Below, piece after piece: positions 1 through 9,955 of a stretch of DNA of 64,000 nt. Within the stretch, counting starts at the first letter, position 1; each line of letters opens with the position of its first letter. The DNA is from Bacillus sp. JCM 19058 (lineage in GTDB: Bacteria > Bacillota > Bacilli > Bacillales_H > Bacillaceae_D), in NCBI GenBank assembly GCA_001310555.1, contig BAXO01000003.1, positions 37,044 to 101,043 on the forward strand, in the 5' to 3' direction. Both the position numbers and the translations under genes were made by a program. The notes below the pieces were generated by a model. The model had not been told where the DNA came from. It saw nothing but the letters and a program-made list of their open reading frames with translations, and did not search any database.

Positions 1-254
1 CTTTGCCCCTAGCAATTGAGCGACGAAGATCTGCGTCCCAATGGAAACAAAGCCAAAAATAAAAAAACATTACCATGACAATTTGCAGGGAAACCCCAAC
101 AGCAGCAACAGCCTTTTCACTATATTGGCTTAGCATAAAAACATCGATGTTACCCATAACCACTCGCAAAAAAATGCTCGATAAAAATCGGCCAAGCCAA
201 GGCAAGCATCCCAGCACGGGCCACATCTCGCTTCTGTGTATGTTGTAAGCTCAT
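1..254 (-). CDS. MATE-family multidrug efflux transporter, N-terminal part (frameshifted, cut by window edge)
   Basis: On the minus strand an ATG at 254 preceded by GGAGAAT opens a protein that after single-base corrections reads as a MATE exporter N-terminus. It has a first helix with a WPIFIEH segment, then MGNIDVFMLSQYS, an AVAAVGVS stretch, and FGFVSIGTQIFVAQLLGAK at the window edge. These are typical of the first two helices of NorM/DinF-type cation-coupled drug/toxic-compound extruders in the cytoplasmic membrane. The frame is broken in the A/T runs near 170 and near 65-70, so no long open frame is seen. The rest of the gene lies left of the window. Family assignment is fairly firm; substrate unknown. 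Confidence 0.7.
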
Positions 255-566
255 ATTCTCCAGCGAAAACAAAGCATTCCTGCCCCGTCGTCGCTCCTCC
301 TCTCCGCTTAATACCTAGAACATCATAACAGGTTAATGGAAAAAGTAAATAGAGTTTTGCTAAAAAAAATTGTAAATGGTTTGTTCAACCCGAGCGTTTT
401 TCAGCAGCTCTCATTCCATCGTGCGACCCGATAGTAGAAATAACGATTCTCATTTCACTTACGATCGGCAAGGCCATTGAATGCTGCACAGTAGATACGC
501 CATGAACAGCGTTCCTCCACAGCTAAAAAAATACGTTCGTACCATGTCGTCCGGGTCGAGAACCTA
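255..566. other. Intergenic region, nothing recognised
   Basis: About 310 bases between the divergent-in-layout MATE start and the end of the VOC gene. I see no plausible gene, tRNA or clear terminator; a short plus-strand open frame here has no ribosome binding site and no family resemblance. Confidence 0.4.
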
Positions 567-968
567 TTATTCTGTTCCTCCTATAGCTGCGCTGACCTCC
601 CAAATATGGCCATCTAGATCAAGAAAGCTCCCGGCATATCCCCATTCATTTGCTGAACCTTGTTGGAGGATAGTCCCCCCCGCACATTCAGCCTGAGTAA
701 GAATTTCATCGACTTCTTCCTTGTTAGCAGCGGTATGGCTTAACATAATCTCGGCCGAGCTCGGAGCAACGGTACGTTGGTCGGCTATTCTCGCGATTTC
801 TGCACGTGGGAACAGCACGAGCGACATCTCACTGTCGAGAAAAAAAGCGACATGATCTTCGCCAGCGACAACTTGTTCATCGTCTAGCTCCAGCATGTAG
901 CGATAAAAGCGAACAGATTTCTCCAGGTCTTCCACTCCAAGAGTGACAATATCAATTTTCGGTTTCAT
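567..968 (-). CDS. VOC (glyoxalase/bleomycin-resistance-like) family protein
   Basis: An intact 133-residue protein, the usual length of a single VOC-fold metalloprotein of the glyoxalase/dioxygenase superfamily. It starts with the typical beta-strand and helix VTLGVEDLEKSVRFYR and ends with the DLDGHIWEVS segment that normally carries the last metal-binding Glu. An AGGAGAG ribosome binding site precedes the ATG at 968. Such proteins can be isomerases, dioxygenases or drug-binding proteins; the sequence does not tell which. It stands alone, next to a weak coding remnant upstream. Cytoplasmic, no signal peptide. Confidence 0.85.
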   Translation of the reverse strand: MKPKIDIVTLGVEDLEKSVRFYRYMLELDDEQVVAGEDHVAFFLDSEMSLVLFPRAEIARIADQRTVAPSSAEIMLSHTAANKEEVDEILTQAECAGGTILQQGSANEWGYAGSFLDLDGHIWEVSAAIGGTE

Positions 969-1149
969 CGTATATCTCTCCTTCGCTTGTTTTATTCATA
1001 GATTCTACGAGGTCGATTCTATTGAACGTGAAATAGGCCGTCCCCTGTTCTATGTCTGAACCTGGAAAGGCAAGATTAGCAGGAATTTGTTTTCCAGATT
1101 CGTTCGTTTTAAAGATCGAGAGCCGCTCTATTTCGGCACGAAAACACGT
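952..1149 (-). pseudogene. Possible coding remnant upstream of the VOC gene, unrecognised
   Basis: A minus-strand frame stays open for about 65 codons and looks protein-like (for example FRAEIERLSIFKTNESG, then PANLAFPGSDIEQGTAYF) before ending at a stop that overlaps the VOC start. I see no start codon with a ribosome binding site, and the upstream side is closed by a stop at 1150-1152. It may be the C-terminus of a frameshifted upstream gene or a decayed gene. I do not recognise the family. Confidence 0.25.
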
Positions 1150-1549
1150 CTAGATCGCAATGTTACCCGTACAAAAACGTACCTTGTTTATTATTGACAC
1201 ATTCACACTGAATGTTCAGCTATTTCTCCGTTCACTGTTACTTTTTCCCCCAATTCCTTTCTTATTACCGTTCCGGAGAATAGTGTGTTCAAGCATTAGT
1301 GGTTTGCGACATGTCCTTCACGCATATGCTTGCTATTTTATCATACTAGTTTACCGTATTCTCCCGCTTTGTTTTAGTTGTTCCATTCGGTAATTGATAG
1401 ATCTCCTCTTATTTTAAATAATCCCCATCTATTTTTACTGCCCGCTCATCCTCGACAAATTGTAAACGATAAAATAAGAGAGAGGAAGGGCACCCACGAA
1501 TGGCTGCCCTGTATATAGCCCTCTGCTCCTCCTTCTTAGACGCTGCAAC
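1150..1549. other. Intergenic region, nothing recognised
   Basis: AT-rich stretch between the possible remnant and yezD. A cre-like 14-mer is visible at 1461-1474 (TGTAAACGATAAAA), but it is not placed in front of a gene and may be chance. No convincing gene or terminator. Confidence 0.35.
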
Positions 1550-1696
1550 CTATTGCTCCTTTGTCAGTCTCTTCTTTTCTGTTCGATCGATCTGGGTAAT
1601 CTTAGAGTTGTGAATCGTGATCAGCACTGAACCGTATTCAATTTCTTTCAGAGCTTTAAGGATATGTTCCACTTTATCATCATATTGTTGATTCAT
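1550..1696 (-). CDS. yezD: YezD family small protein (DUF2292)
   Basis: A 48-residue protein read from ATG at 1696 with AAGGAGG ten bases upstream. It contains the pattern that defines this family: a helix (VEHILKALKEIEYGSV), then a short strand pair VLITIHNSKITQIDRTEKKR. B. subtilis YezD has about the same length. In many Firmicutes this gene sits beside sulfate-assimilation genes, and here it lies directly downstream of cysA in the same direction (76 bases). Its biochemical role is not established. The context suggests a function in sulfur uptake or its control. Confidence 0.85.
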   Translation of the reverse strand: MNQQYDDKVEHILKALKEIEYGSVLITIHNSKITQIDRTEKKRLTKEQ

Positions 1697-1771
1697 TGGG
1701 ACTTCCTCCTTAAAATGATCAATTTCATTTATTTATGATAGGATTTATATTTCTTATCATAAAAGAACAGC

Positions 1772-2845
1772 TTAAATGGAAAAGTCTTCAGGAAGAAACA
1801 CTTTCACGTGAGACGGGGATGCATAAACGAGTTCACCGACTCGTAAATCCAATTCCTCGTATCGCTCCTTGCTAATTTCAGCCTCGATACACTCTTCGTT
1901 GTGACAGGCAATTAACTCAAGATTGACAATTGGCCCGACAATATGGACGCGACTAATCGTTGCTTCTATTGCCCCTTTACTCGGAGACTGTCGTTCGATC
2001 CTAATATGATGAGGACGATAATAGGCTGTAGCTACTGAGTTCTCTCTATTCTCATATTCCGGAGTTTCGACTTCGAGGTTGCCATAAGTCACCTTTCCGT
2101 CCTTTATTCTCCCTTTAAACAAGTTCACTTGGCCGAGGAAGTGATACACAAATGGAGTTTGAGGGCGCTCATAAACCTCTTCTGGCGTACCCGTCTGCTC
2201 GATTCCCCCGTCACTCATAATCACCACACGATCCGCAACGTCCATCGCTTCTTCTTGGTCGTGGGTGACGAACACACTAGTCACTTGAATGTTATGATGC
2301 AATCGCCTCAGCCATCGCCTTAAATCCTTTCTAACTTTCGCATCGAGTGCCCCAAACGGTTCGTCCAGAAGCAACACCTTTGGCTCGACAGCGAGTGCTC
2401 TCGCAAGCGCGATCCGTTGCCGCTGTCCTCCCGATAACTGAGCTGGATAGCGTTCAGCGAGTCCTTCCATTTTGACCAGCTTCAACAGCTCCTCAACCTT
2501 CTTATTCGTCGCCGCTTTGGAAGGTCGTGTTTTTCGTGGGCGTACGCGTAAGCCAAATGCAATATTATCAAAAACGGTTAAGTGCTTAAAGAGGGCGTAA
2601 TGCTGAAAGACAAAGCCAACCTGCCTCTCTTTTGGAGCACTGTTTGTTATGTCGTGCTCATCAAAGAGAATCGTCCCCTGATTCGCCGCTTCTAGCCCAG
2701 CTATAATACGAAGCAGGGAGGTCTTTCCTGATCCCGACGGTCCTAGTAAAGCGACGAGCTCCCCTGTTTGTATATCCAAATTGATATTGCGAAGTGCCGT
2801 ATAGGAGCCGAACGATTTGGTGACATTTTTTATTTGTATACTCAT
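1772..2845 (-). CDS. cysA: Sulfate/thiosulfate ABC transporter ATP-binding protein CysA
   Basis: ATPase of the sulfate importer, 357 residues from the ATG at 2845. I chose this start over one 27 bases upstream because CGGAGGG lies 7 bases before it. Walker A GPSGSGKT is at residues 35-42, followed by the Q-loop, the signature LSGGQRQR, Walker [12 protein letters not shown], and an H-loop [17 protein letters not shown] typical of CUT/sulfate-type ATPases. After residue about 240 comes the TOBE-like regulatory domain ([11 protein letters not shown]). The frame is intact. It is the last transporter gene of the sbp-cysT-cysW-cysA operon, with yezD following. Confidence 0.95.
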   Translation of the reverse strand: MSIQIKNVTKSFGSYTALRNINLDIQTGELVALLGPSGSGKTSLLRIIAGLEAANQGTILFDEHDITNSAPKERQVGFVFQHYALFKHLTVFDNIAFGLRVRPRKTRPSKAATNKKVEELLKLVKMEGLAERYPAQLSGGQRQRIALARALAVEPKVLLLDEPFGALDAKVRKDLRRWLRRLHHNIQVTSVFVTHDQEEAMDVADRVVIMSDGGIEQTGTPEEVYERPQTPFVYHFLGQVNLFKGRIKDGKVTYGNLEVETPEYENRENSVATAYYRPHHIRIERQSPSKGAIEATISRVHIVGPIVNLELIACHNEECIEAEISKERYEELDLRVGELVYASPSHVKVFLPEDFSI

Positions 2846-3718
2846 TGCATAACCCTCCGGATTTCCACTCAATTATATTTTTCAACACTAGTGTAATAAG
2901 GGCGAGAATCGACATTAATGACGCAACAGCAAAAGAGGCGGCGAATTGATACTCATTGTATAAAATTTCTACATGTAAAGGCATTGTGTTCGTTAACCCA
3001 CGAATGTGGCCAGAAACAACCGAAACTGCACCGAATTCACCAATTGTACGAGCATTACAAAGAATCAATCCATAGAACAACCCCCACTTCATGCTCGGAA
3101 GGGAGATTTTGAAAAATGTTTTCCACCCTCCTGCTCCCAAGGTAAGAGCAGCCTCCTCTTCAGCTGTTCCTTGCGCCTGCAGTAACGGAATGAGCTCTCT
3201 GGCCACAAATGGAAGGGTGACAAATATGGAAGCGAGCACGATTCCAGGGGCCGCAAAAATAATTTGGATATTGTGCTGAAGTAGCCACGGTCCAAACAGT
3301 CCATGGGCGCTAAACAGCAGGACAAAAACGAGGCCAGCAATCACAGGCGAAACCGCAAATGGCAGGTCAATGAATGTAGCAACATGCTTTTTCCCTTAAA
3401 TTCAAATTTTGCAATCGCCCAGGCAGCTGCAACCCCAAACAGAAGATTCAAGGGAACGACAATGGCTACAACAAAGAGCGTTAATCGAATCGCTGCCAGC
3501 GCATCGGCTTCTGTAATAGAAGCTATATACAGGCTGAGACCTTGTTCAAACGCTTTTGCAAAAATCGTGACGAGTGGTAAGATGAGCACGAAAAAAAGAA
3601 ACAGCAATGCAGTAAAAATAAATAGCGCGCGAACAACTCGCGATTCTCCGTTATTGTATTTGCTTGCTCCAGGCAGATTGCCTGATTTTCCAGTTTGAAG
3701 CGGAGCGTTTTCGGCCAA
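2842..3718 (-). CDS. cysW: Sulfate ABC transporter permease CysW (frameshifted)
   Basis: Second membrane subunit of the sulfate importer, about 290 residues after repair, with six predicted helices. It starts at TTG (3718), supported by AGGAGG 7 bases upstream, and that site overlaps the end of cysT. The frame breaks at the A-run near 3391-3395. Adding one A gives [27 protein letters not shown], joining both halves. The EAA-type cytoplasmic loop ([20 protein letters not shown]) and [14 protein letters not shown] are typical CysW features. Past IEWKS the frame runs into cysA, which is abnormal. A second missing base would restore a TGA overlapping the cysA ATG (ATGA), so the 3' end is inferred. 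Confidence 0.88.
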
Positions 3719-3729
3719 CAGGGCACCTC

Positions 3730-4575
3730 CTAGTCGCTACTATGGCGTTTATTGGTCCACCATTGCAACAAATTAATGAGCAACAGCATTAGGAAGGAAA
3801 CGACGAGCATCACAGCTGCAATCGCAGTTGCTCCTACGTAATCGTATTGCTCTAGCTTTGTCATTATTAAAAGTGGCGCAATTTCTGTTTTCATCGGCAT
3901 ATTGCCAGAAATAAAGACGACCGAGCGTATTCCCAAGTGCGCGGGCAAAGGCAAGGGCAAAACCTGTCAGTAAAGCAGGGGTAATCTCAGGAAAAATGAT
4001 CTTGATGAAAGTTTGCCAGCGATTGGCACCAAGCTTACCGCAGCTTCCTCCACTTCTTTTTCAAGGTTTTGCAAGACGGGCTGAACCATTCTCACGACAA
4101 ACGGCAAACCAATAAACGTTAACGCAATGACTATTCCTAAAGGAGTAAAAGCAGCCTGAACGCCAATGATATTAAGAAACTGTCCGACCCAGCCATTCGG
4201 TGCATACAAAGTAGTTAACGCAATACCGGCAACTGCCGTCGGCAATGCAAATGGAAGATCGACCAAGCCGTCGAGCAGTCGCTTGCCTGGAAATTCATAC
4301 CGCACGAGCACCCAGCTAATTAATAACCCAAAAACAGCATTAATTAGCGCTGCGGTAAATGCTGTGCTAAAGCTGAGCCTATATGAAGCTATGACGCGCG
4401 GCTCAGTCACCGGTTCCCAAAATTCGCCCCAATCCATGACCATTGAGTGAATAAAAATCATTGATAAAGGAAGCAGGATGATAAAGCCAAGATACATGAC
4501 CGTAAAGCCTAGCGATAAACCGAAACCCGGAATGATACTATGCTGCTTCCATTTAAACACATAACTCTTCTCCAT
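3730..4575 (-). CDS. cysT: Sulfate ABC transporter permease CysT/CysU (frameshifted)
   Basis: First membrane subunit of the sulfate importer, from ATG at 4575 with AGGAGG seven bases upstream. The N-terminal part has the family's helices and the [21 protein letters not shown] segment. The frame is lost around 4030 and again near 3920-3930. Restoring single G residues gives [20 protein letters not shown] followed by [16 protein letters not shown], the expected EAA loop and C-terminal helices, and the protein ends KRHSSD at 3730. Three G deletions within 110 bases show that errors here are not limited to A/T runs. About 280 residues after repair. Confidence 0.88.
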
Positions 4576-4683
4576 CTGCTTTCCTCCTGGTAAGGCCTAA
4601 AAATCGATGGTTTTTTTAAAAAAAATTAAGGAGAACGACTTTGATTCACGACCATTGACAGGCTGCTCCTCCATGATTATCTC

Positions 4684-5733
4684 TTATTGCGGTTGATATA
4701 TTTGATCAAAGAGCCCACCGTCATTAAAATGCTTCTCCTGAGCTGCCTGCCATCCTCCGAAAACATCGTCTATTGTAAAAAGGTTGATTTCCGGAAAGAA
4801 GTCAGCATAACGATTCAAAATTTCTTCGTTGCGCGGGCGATAATAATGCTGAGCCGCCAACTCCTGGCCTTTTTCAGTCGAAAGAAAATTGAGATAAGCC
4901 TCCGCCACTTCTCTAGTTCCCTTCCTGTCAACAATTTCGTCGACAACGGTCACAGGTGGTTCAGCTAATATGCTAATTGAAGGGACAATGATTTCAAATT
5001 CATCCTCACCAAGCTCATAAAGCGCTAAAAATGCTTCATTCTCCCACGAAAGAAAAACATCGCCAATGCCGCGTTCGACAAACGTTGTTGTAGCACCACG
5101 AGCGCCAGAATCTAGAACAGGCACATTGACATACAGCTGACTGACAAATTCCTGCGCTTTCTCTTCATCCTGCCCGTACTCTTCAAGCGCATAGCCCCAG
5201 GCCGCGAGGTAATTCCAGCGAGCACCGCCAGAGGTTTTTGGGTTCGGAGTGATGACAGATACCCCTTCTTGCACGAGATCGTCCCAGTCTTGGATGTCTT
5301 TCGGATTCCCTTTTCTTACGAGAAACACAATCGTCGACGTATAAGGCGCTGAATTGTTTTCCAAACGTCCTTGCCAATTTTCCGGGATTAGTCCCCTTGT
5401 TTCATGAAGCATATCAACGTCATAGGCGAGCGCTAGAGTGACGACATCTGCTTCTAATCCATCAATCACCGCTCGCGCCTGCTTCCCGGAACCACCGTGA
5501 GATTGCTGAATGGTGACTGATTGACCCGTTTCTTCTTGCCAATAGCTCGCAAATTCCTGATTAAAGTCTTGATAAAATTCGCGAGTCGGGTCGTAAGAAA
5601 CATTTAATAATTCAACAGAACCAGACGATTCCCTCTCTCGCTTCAACTCGTCGGTTTGGTCAGAGACGGTTTTTTGAGCGCAAGCAGCTAGTAGCAGGAC
5701 GGAAAGCGTCATGATACTTATCCATTTTTTCAT
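4684..5733 (-). CDS. Sulfate ABC transporter substrate-binding lipoprotein
   Basis: Intact 349-residue extracytoplasmic receptor. It has a lipoprotein signal peptide with LLAAC, so Cys18 would be lipidated and anchor it to the outer face of the membrane. The mature part shows sulfate-binding features: [51 protein letters not shown] and the late [15 protein letters not shown] segment, as in Sbp/CysP proteins. First gene of the sulfate operon, preceded by a promoter and attenuator-like leader. Sbp versus CysP naming cannot be settled by eye. Length and motifs make the sulfate/thiosulfate specificity likely. Confidence 0.92.
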   Translation of the reverse strand: MKKWISIMTLSVLLLAACAQKTVSDQTDELKRERESSGSVELLNVSYDPTREFYQDFNQEFASYWQEETGQSVTIQQSHGGSGKQARAVIDGLEADVVTLALAYDVDMLHETRGLIPENWQGRLENNSAPYTSTIVFLVRKGNPKDIQDWDDLVQEGVSVITPNPKTSGGARWNYLAAWGYALEEYGQDEEKAQEFVSQLYVNVPVLDSGARGATTTFVERGIGDVFLSWENEAFLALYELGEDEFEIIVPSISILAEPPVTVVDEIVDRKGTREVAEAYLNFLSTEKGQELAAQHYYRPRNEEILNRYADFFPEINLFTIDDVFGGWQAAQEKHFNDGGLFDQIYQPQ

Positions 5734-5795
5734 GTTCAGATCTTCCTTTATCCTTCATTTTTTTGAAAATGCCCGTAGAAACGGAAAATAGAAAT

Positions 5796-5914
5796 AAAAA
5801 AAAGCCCTTTTCTAATTTAAGAAAGAGGACCTCCGGTTGACCGGTCGGTTATATATACGTTCAGAGCGAATATGGGACCACCCCCATGCAACAGCCATCG
5901 ATCATGACTCGTTT
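5796..5914 (-). promoter_or_regulatory. Attenuator-like 5' leader of the sulfate operon
   Basis: The transcribed leader between the inferred start site (about 5914) and sbp is roughly 180 bases. It contains an intrinsic-terminator shape: CCTCTTTCT, a 5-base loop, AGAAAAGGG (one mismatch), then nine U residues (minus strand, 5828 down to 5796). Upstream are GC-rich pieces able to pair, including the palindrome GACCGGTC and GGAGGTCCTC, which overlaps the 5' side of the terminator stem. This is the architecture of transcription attenuation. I do not find the conserved SAM (S-box) core or a convincing T-box sequence, so the ligand or factor is unknown. Confidence 0.5.
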
Positions 5915-5920
5915 TTTATT

Positions 5921-5949
5921 ATCTTATTTATATTATTCCAATATGTCAA
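5921..5949 (-). promoter_or_regulatory. Sigma-A-type promoter of the sulfate operon
   Basis: On the minus strand TTGACA (5949-5944) is separated by 17 bases from TAAGAT (5926-5921). The -35 is a perfect consensus and the spacing is ideal. The start of transcription would fall near 5914, giving the attenuator-like leader. Confidence 0.65.
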
Positions 5950-6052
5950 CTATGTTTTAAAATTTATTTTAACGAGGACAATCGTTATAAAGAAAGAAGA
6001 TCCTGTGATAGGATAAAATGGAGCTAATATCCTGATTAAAATGAGGTGTAAA

Positions 6053-7067
6053 ATGACCACGCATAAAATCATCATCGCAGGGTGCGGTGGCATGTCCAAT
6101 ATTTGGTTTGATTACGCCATCGCCCGGGAAAATGCCGAAGTTGTAGGTGTCGTTGATATTTTCGAAGAAAACGCACGGAGCATGCTTCAGAAAAAAAGAG
6201 CTGGATGTACCTGTATTCACCGACTTAGCAACGCGCTTTCAGCAACCGAAGCTAACCTTGTATTTGATGTGACAATCCCATCCAGTCATAAGCAAATTGT
6301 CAGCACTGGACTAAAAGCGGGCTGTCATGTATTCGGCGAGAAGCCGATGGCGGAGTCACTCGAAGACGCCGAAGAAATAGTCGCCATCGCTAAGAGCACG
6401 GGAAAACGTTACTCCGTCTTACAAAATCGCCGCTACGGGAAGGAAATTCGTGCCTTCCAATCCTTTTTAAAGAGCGGTGCTCTAGGCGAATCGGCTCGAT
6501 CCACGCTGATTTTTTTCTCGGTCCTCATTTTGGCGGCTTCCGCGACGAGATGGACCATCCGTTAATTGTTGATATGGCGATTCATACGTTCGACCAAGCT
6601 CGTTTTATATCAGGAACCGATCCGATTTCTGTATACTGTCACGAATATAATCCGCCTGGCTCCTGGTATAAAGGAAATGCCGCAGCTATTTGTATATTCG
6701 AAATGAGCGATGGCTCCGTCTTTACTTATCGCGGCTCTTGGGCGGCTGAAGGGCAAAATACGTCATGGGAATCTGCGTGGCGGGTAACGGGAAGCGAAGG
6801 GACAGCATTATGGGATGCTTTGACTCTTTGTCAGCAGAAGTCATAGACGAGTCAAAGCCTGCCGAATTCGTAAGCGCAACAAAGTCAATTGAGCTTCCTA
6901 TCGCATGGAGCGGTAACGCTGGTCACTACGGCTGTCTTGATGAAATGTTCACAGCACTTGAAGAAGGGCGGTTCGCTGAAACAGATTGCATCGACAATAT
7001 TAAAAGTATGAAGATGGTCTTTGGCGCAATCGAAAGCGCGCGCTCAATGAAAAAGGTGTACCTGTAA
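6053..7067 (+). CDS. Gfo/Idh/MocA family oxidoreductase (frameshifted)
   Basis: NAD(P)-dependent sugar-type dehydrogenase, about 338 residues after repair, starting at ATG 6053 behind GAGGTG. The N-terminal Rossmann motif is GCGGMSNIW, followed by VVGVVDIFEENA and the family signature GCHVFGEKPMAESLEDAEE, whose Lys is part of the conserved EKP motif. The C-terminal substrate domain holds HPLIVDMAIHTFDQARFI and the final ESARSMKKV. Frame breaks: an extra A in the run at about 6187-6193 with a compensating loss about 40 bases later, then near 6500 and near 6815. Substrate unknown. It is divergent from the sulfate operon and has no obvious partner gene. Confidence 0.85.
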
Positions 7068-7112
7068 TCATTTTGTCGCTCATCATACATACAGGATGGG
7101 CGACAAATACCT

Positions 7113-9747
7113 TTACGCAAAAACCCGCTTTACTGCCTTTACCACTTCATTCACTACGACTGGAATCAGCGATAAGCCGATAATAAACATCCAGTCCTGC
7201 CACACTAAAGCTTTAATTGTAAACAAGTCATGAAAGAGCGGAAACTGAACAATCGAAACTTGAATAATGAGACCGATGACAATTGCCCAAAAAAAAGTAA
7301 ACGATTAGAAAAGAATCCGATCTGCAATATAGATTTCCTCTCGCTTCTTAAATTAAGCGTATGGAACAATTGCGTGATACTTAATGTCATAAATGCCATT
7401 GTCTGGGCATGAATGAGGCATCGTTTCCAATTTCGTGCAAATTCATTGTAAATAGAGAAACTCCACCAGTATACACTTTCAAGCCTTCCATGAAAGCGAT
7501 CAGCGTTAATAGGCCAATTAACAGCCCATTCCATAAACTGAAGAACACATTATCCTTTGAAAAGATTTTTTCCTTCGCTTCACGCGGCTTCTCATTCATG
7601 ACATCCGGATCCTCGGGATCGACTCCGAGTGAAATCGCCGGCATGGTATCCGTTACAAGGTTGACCCAAAGAATATGAACGGCGGACAACGGCGCTGGCC
7701 ATCCCATTAAAATCCCGACAAATAAAGCAACAATTTCTCCTAAATTACAGGACAATAAAAATAAAATTGACTTCTTAATATTTTTGTAGATGTTCCGCCT
7801 TCCTCAACTGCAGCCGTAATCGTTGAGAAATTGTCATCTGTTAACACGACATCCGCTGCCCCTTTAGCAACATCTGTTCCGGTTATTCCCATCGCCACAC
7901 CGACGTCTGCCTGCTTTAACGATGGTGCATCATTCACGCCATCGCCGGTCATTGAAACGATTTGTTTACGGTCTTTGAGCGCCTTCACTATTCTCACTTT
8001 ATGCTCTGGAGATACGCGGGCAAATACGTGTACTGTATCAACGAGTTCGTCAAGCCTCTTATCGCTCATTCCATTCAGTTCCACCCCCGTCAACGTTTCG
8101 TCTTCATGAGAGGCAATCTGCAATTCCTTTGCTATTGCAAGAGCTGTTTTTTGATGATCGCCGGTAATCATTACAACGCGAATGCCTGCTCTTTTACATT
8201 GCTCTATTGACGCTTTAGCTTCTTTACGCGGAGGATCGATCATTCCTGTTAAACCGAGGAAAATTAAATTTCTTCTACATGCTCATCGAGCGTGTCGCTT
8301 ACGGTAATTTGTTTATATGCAACAGCTAATACTCTTAAAGCTTTGGATGACATCGCATCGGCTTGCTCCTGTATTTTATCTCGTTCGGTCGGTGTAATTG
8401 CTTGAAGCCTTCCATTTTTCTCAATACTAGTTACGTCTGGCAGAATACTTCTAATGCCCCCTTTACATATACGATCCTCCCTTCCTCCGTTTTATGAACA
8501 GTGGACATTTTTTTCCGTTTGGAGTCAAACGCTATTTCGTATAGGCGCGGTCGATTTTGCTCAGCTTCGCTTTTAGACAGACCTAGCTGCTGGGCGGCTT
8601 CGAGCAGAGCAATTTCAGTAGGGTCACCGGATGGCTTACTTCCGTTTATCGACGCATCGTTACATAGCGCCAATGCATGTACGAATGTATTGGCCGTAGG
8701 GTTTTCACTCGTAACTGACGCAATGGACGAGTAGCTATCGTTTAAAAAAACATGGGTTACAGTCATTTTATTCTCGGTTAACGTTCCTGTCTTATCCGTA
8801 CAAATGACACTGACAGCTCCGAGCGTTTCTACAGCTGGAAGCTTACGGATTACGGCATTTTGTTTAATCATGCGTTGGACACCGAGCGCGAGAACAATTG
8901 TCACAATTGCGGGCAGACCCTCAGGAATAGCGGCTACTGCCAAACTGACTGCAATTAAAAACATATCCAATAATTCTCGTCCTTGAGCCAATCCGATTAA
9001 AAAAAATAATGACCGAGATTCCGACTGCCCCAATTCCGAGAATCTTTCCAACGTCAGCTAATCTTTTTTGGAGCGGTGACATTTCTCTTTCCTGAGTATC
9101 GAGCATTTTCGCTATTTTCCCGATTTCGGTAGCCATTCCTGTTCGAACGACAATCCCCGCTCCCCTTCCATAGGCAACCAATGTTACATAAATGCCATGT
9201 TTTTCTGATCGCCAATCGGCGCTTCCGCCTCAGACTCCCAAGCTGAATCTTTATCAACTGCCGTCGATTCCCCTGTTAGTGAAGATTCCTCTATTTTTAA
9301 TTGAGAGGTTTCGACCAGTCTGACATCTGCAGGAACATACCTTCCCGCATTAAGGCTAATGAGATCGCCAACGACAACTTCCTCGGAAGGGATTTCTTGA
9401 AAGCTTCCGTCTCGTTTGACGATCGCTTTGGGCGTCGACATTTTCTTTAGTTCCTGCAACGCTTTTTCCGCCTTCGATTCCTGTACGACTCCGATGACGG
9501 CATTAAGAACGATGACAAGACCGATGATGACCGCATCGCTTATTTCGCCAACGATGGCTGAAATAACCGCCGCTGCTATTAAGATGTAGATCAACACACT
9601 ATTAATTTGGTCCCAAATTAATCTGACAAAGGAAGTTTTCTTTGCTTCGTTAAAGCGGTTCGGCCCTTGCTCTCGTAATCGCTGCCTTGCTTCTTCTTGT
9701 GTTAAACCGGTGTCGACATTTGTACGGAGGCTTTCATTATCCAACAT
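7113..9747 (-). CDS. Calcium-transporting P-type ATPase, YloB/SERCA-like (frameshifted)
   Basis: About 880 residues after repair, the length of B. subtilis YloB, a P2A Ca2+ ATPase. From the N-terminus: cation-ATPase N domain ([17 protein letters not shown]), actuator motif SSLTGES, transmembrane helix 4 [12 protein letters not shown] (Ca2+ ligands), phosphorylation motif DKTGTLT, hinge [22 protein letters not shown], then [13 protein letters not shown] in the C-terminal helices, ending at the stop at 7113. It is split at about 9183, 9020, 8430-8245, 7750 and 7400-7300, all consistent with single-base indels. Membrane Ca2+ efflux is the family role. Stands alone; the galE terminator lies just upstream. 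Confidence 0.9.
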
Positions 9748-9902
9748 GATTTCACTTCTTTCTCCAATCGCTATAGAGGGTAAAAGAATGCAATAGCTAA
9801 AAGTCGTATCGTTACGCGTTTATCTAGGTTTCCCTACTTATCAATATTTACCCATAGCCTGAAGAAGTGGTCGTGGACGCCACGAAAATGGAATAAAATA
9901 GC

Positions 9903-9938
9903 GAGACTCCCCTTACCGCAACCAGTAAAGGGAGTCTC
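9903..9938. terminator. Strong hairpin terminator between galE and the Ca2+ ATPase gene
   Basis: GAGACTCCCCTTAC and GTAAAGGGAGTCTC form a 14-base-pair stem (one mismatch) with an 8-base loop. It lies 18 bases past the galE stop on the minus strand, with an imperfect T-rich tail. Confidence 0.75.
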
Positions 9939-9955
9939 GGACGCTTATATTTTAC

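Noticed and set aside
1461..1474. cre-like 14-mer (13 of 14 matches)
   Set aside because: It is not in front of a gene whose control by CcpA would make sense, and one such match in 64 kb can be chance.
2661..2842. CysW C-terminus extended 60 residues into cysA
   Set aside because: Family members end soon after the IEWK segment; an indel that removes the ATGA overlap explains the run-on.
5840..5914. T-box or S-box riboswitch in the sulfate leader
   Set aside because: GGGTGG occurs, but the conserved ACCGCG part and a specifier stem are missing, and the S-box core is absent.
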